64,000 bases of DNA from an uncultured Neomegalonema sp. (lineage in GTDB: Bacteria > Pseudomonadota > Alphaproteobacteria > Rhodobacterales > Rhodobacteraceae): assembly GCA_937911325.1 (NCBI GenBank), contig CALDSD010000015.1:32883-96882 (forward strand). The letters are read 5' to 3'. Shown here piece after piece: positions 63,946-64,000 of this stretch; the first letter of the stretch is position 1; every line of letters starts with the position of its first letter. The translations under genes were made by a program, and so were the position numbers. The notes under the pieces were generated by a model, which was not told the DNA's origin, did no database searches, and saw nothing but the letters and a program-made list of their open reading frames with translations.

Positions 63946-64000
63946 TCCGGCGTAGCTCAGTGGTAGAGCATCGGACTGTTAATCCGCTGGTCGCAGGTTC
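63946..64000 (+). tRNA. tRNA-Asn (GTT), 5' part, cut by the window end
   Basis: The acceptor 5' strand is TCCGGCG, followed by the D arm GCTC-AGTGGTA-GAGC and an anticodon loop with CTGTTAA, giving anticodon GTT (Asn). The sequence then runs into the T arm as far as GCAGGTTC. The 3' end lies outside the window. The D arm is identical in sequence to that of the GAA-anticodon tRNA at 67-141. Confidence 0.93.

Overview
The window is high-GC chromosomal DNA from an alphaproteobacterium. The evidence is housekeeping gene order and family content: rpmI-rplT-pheS, FdhD with MobA/MobB/MoeA, a VPLPA-type C-terminal sorting signal, an Lrp-alanine dehydrogenase pair, DUF4174 and DUF1330 proteins, and a Zur-box-controlled ZrgA-type locus. 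It looks like the Rhodobacterales / Maricaulales-Parvularculales part of the class. That placement is inference from remembered family distributions, not a computed tree. About 60 protein genes are supported, densely packed on both strands. There is no CRISPR array and no intact mobile element; one IS630-type transposase fragment remains.

Layout. 1-366: a tight array of four tRNA-like units of odd structure. 502-5310: a lipoprotein, a DEAD-box RNA helicase with a long structured leader, fdhD and azlCD. 5307-14025: an Lrp regulator divergent from ald, mscL, then a minus-strand translation block (rpmI, rplT, pheS, three unrelated genes, pheT). 14274-20076: a VPLPA-anchored surface protein, pyk, and a translationally coupled mobA-mobB-moeA-MFS operon. 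20058-30292: dgcA, a CHASE2 cyclase with a degenerate active site, a coiled-coil membrane protein, greA, carB and a second lipoprotein related to the first. 30296-46606: transporters (EamA, KefB, TsuA-like, PotH/PotI, an orphan binding protein, MFS), rpsD, two LysR regulators, GST, YciI, DUF5519 and an HDAC-like hydrolase whose tail is made of IS DNA. 46707-51524: ferredoxin, exported beta-propeller-like protein, purD, xseA and a DUF1330 protein. 51531-54891: a Zur-box-controlled zinc locus. 54942-60814: an exported redox-like cluster (DUF255-DsbD fusion, TPR protein, three related cysteine-containing secreted proteins). 60978-64000: SnoaL-like, DJ-1-like, PaiB-like and DUF4174 genes, and the start of tRNA-Asn.

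How the genes fit together. fdhD and mobAB/moeA serve molybdenum-cofactor enzymes, especially formate dehydrogenase. The DUF2796 protein, ABC ATPase, FtsX-like permease and DUF3299 protein form one operon behind a perfect TGTTATA-A-TATAACA Zur box, so they are very probably for zinc scavenging. The two regions most worth attention are the arm-deleted tRNA-like array at the left end and the secreted three-paralogue family at 58.8-60.8 kb. In that family the two middle cysteines are lost together, which suggests a specific disulfide, and two of the three genes sit directly upstream of a periplasmic thioredoxin-fold protein gene.
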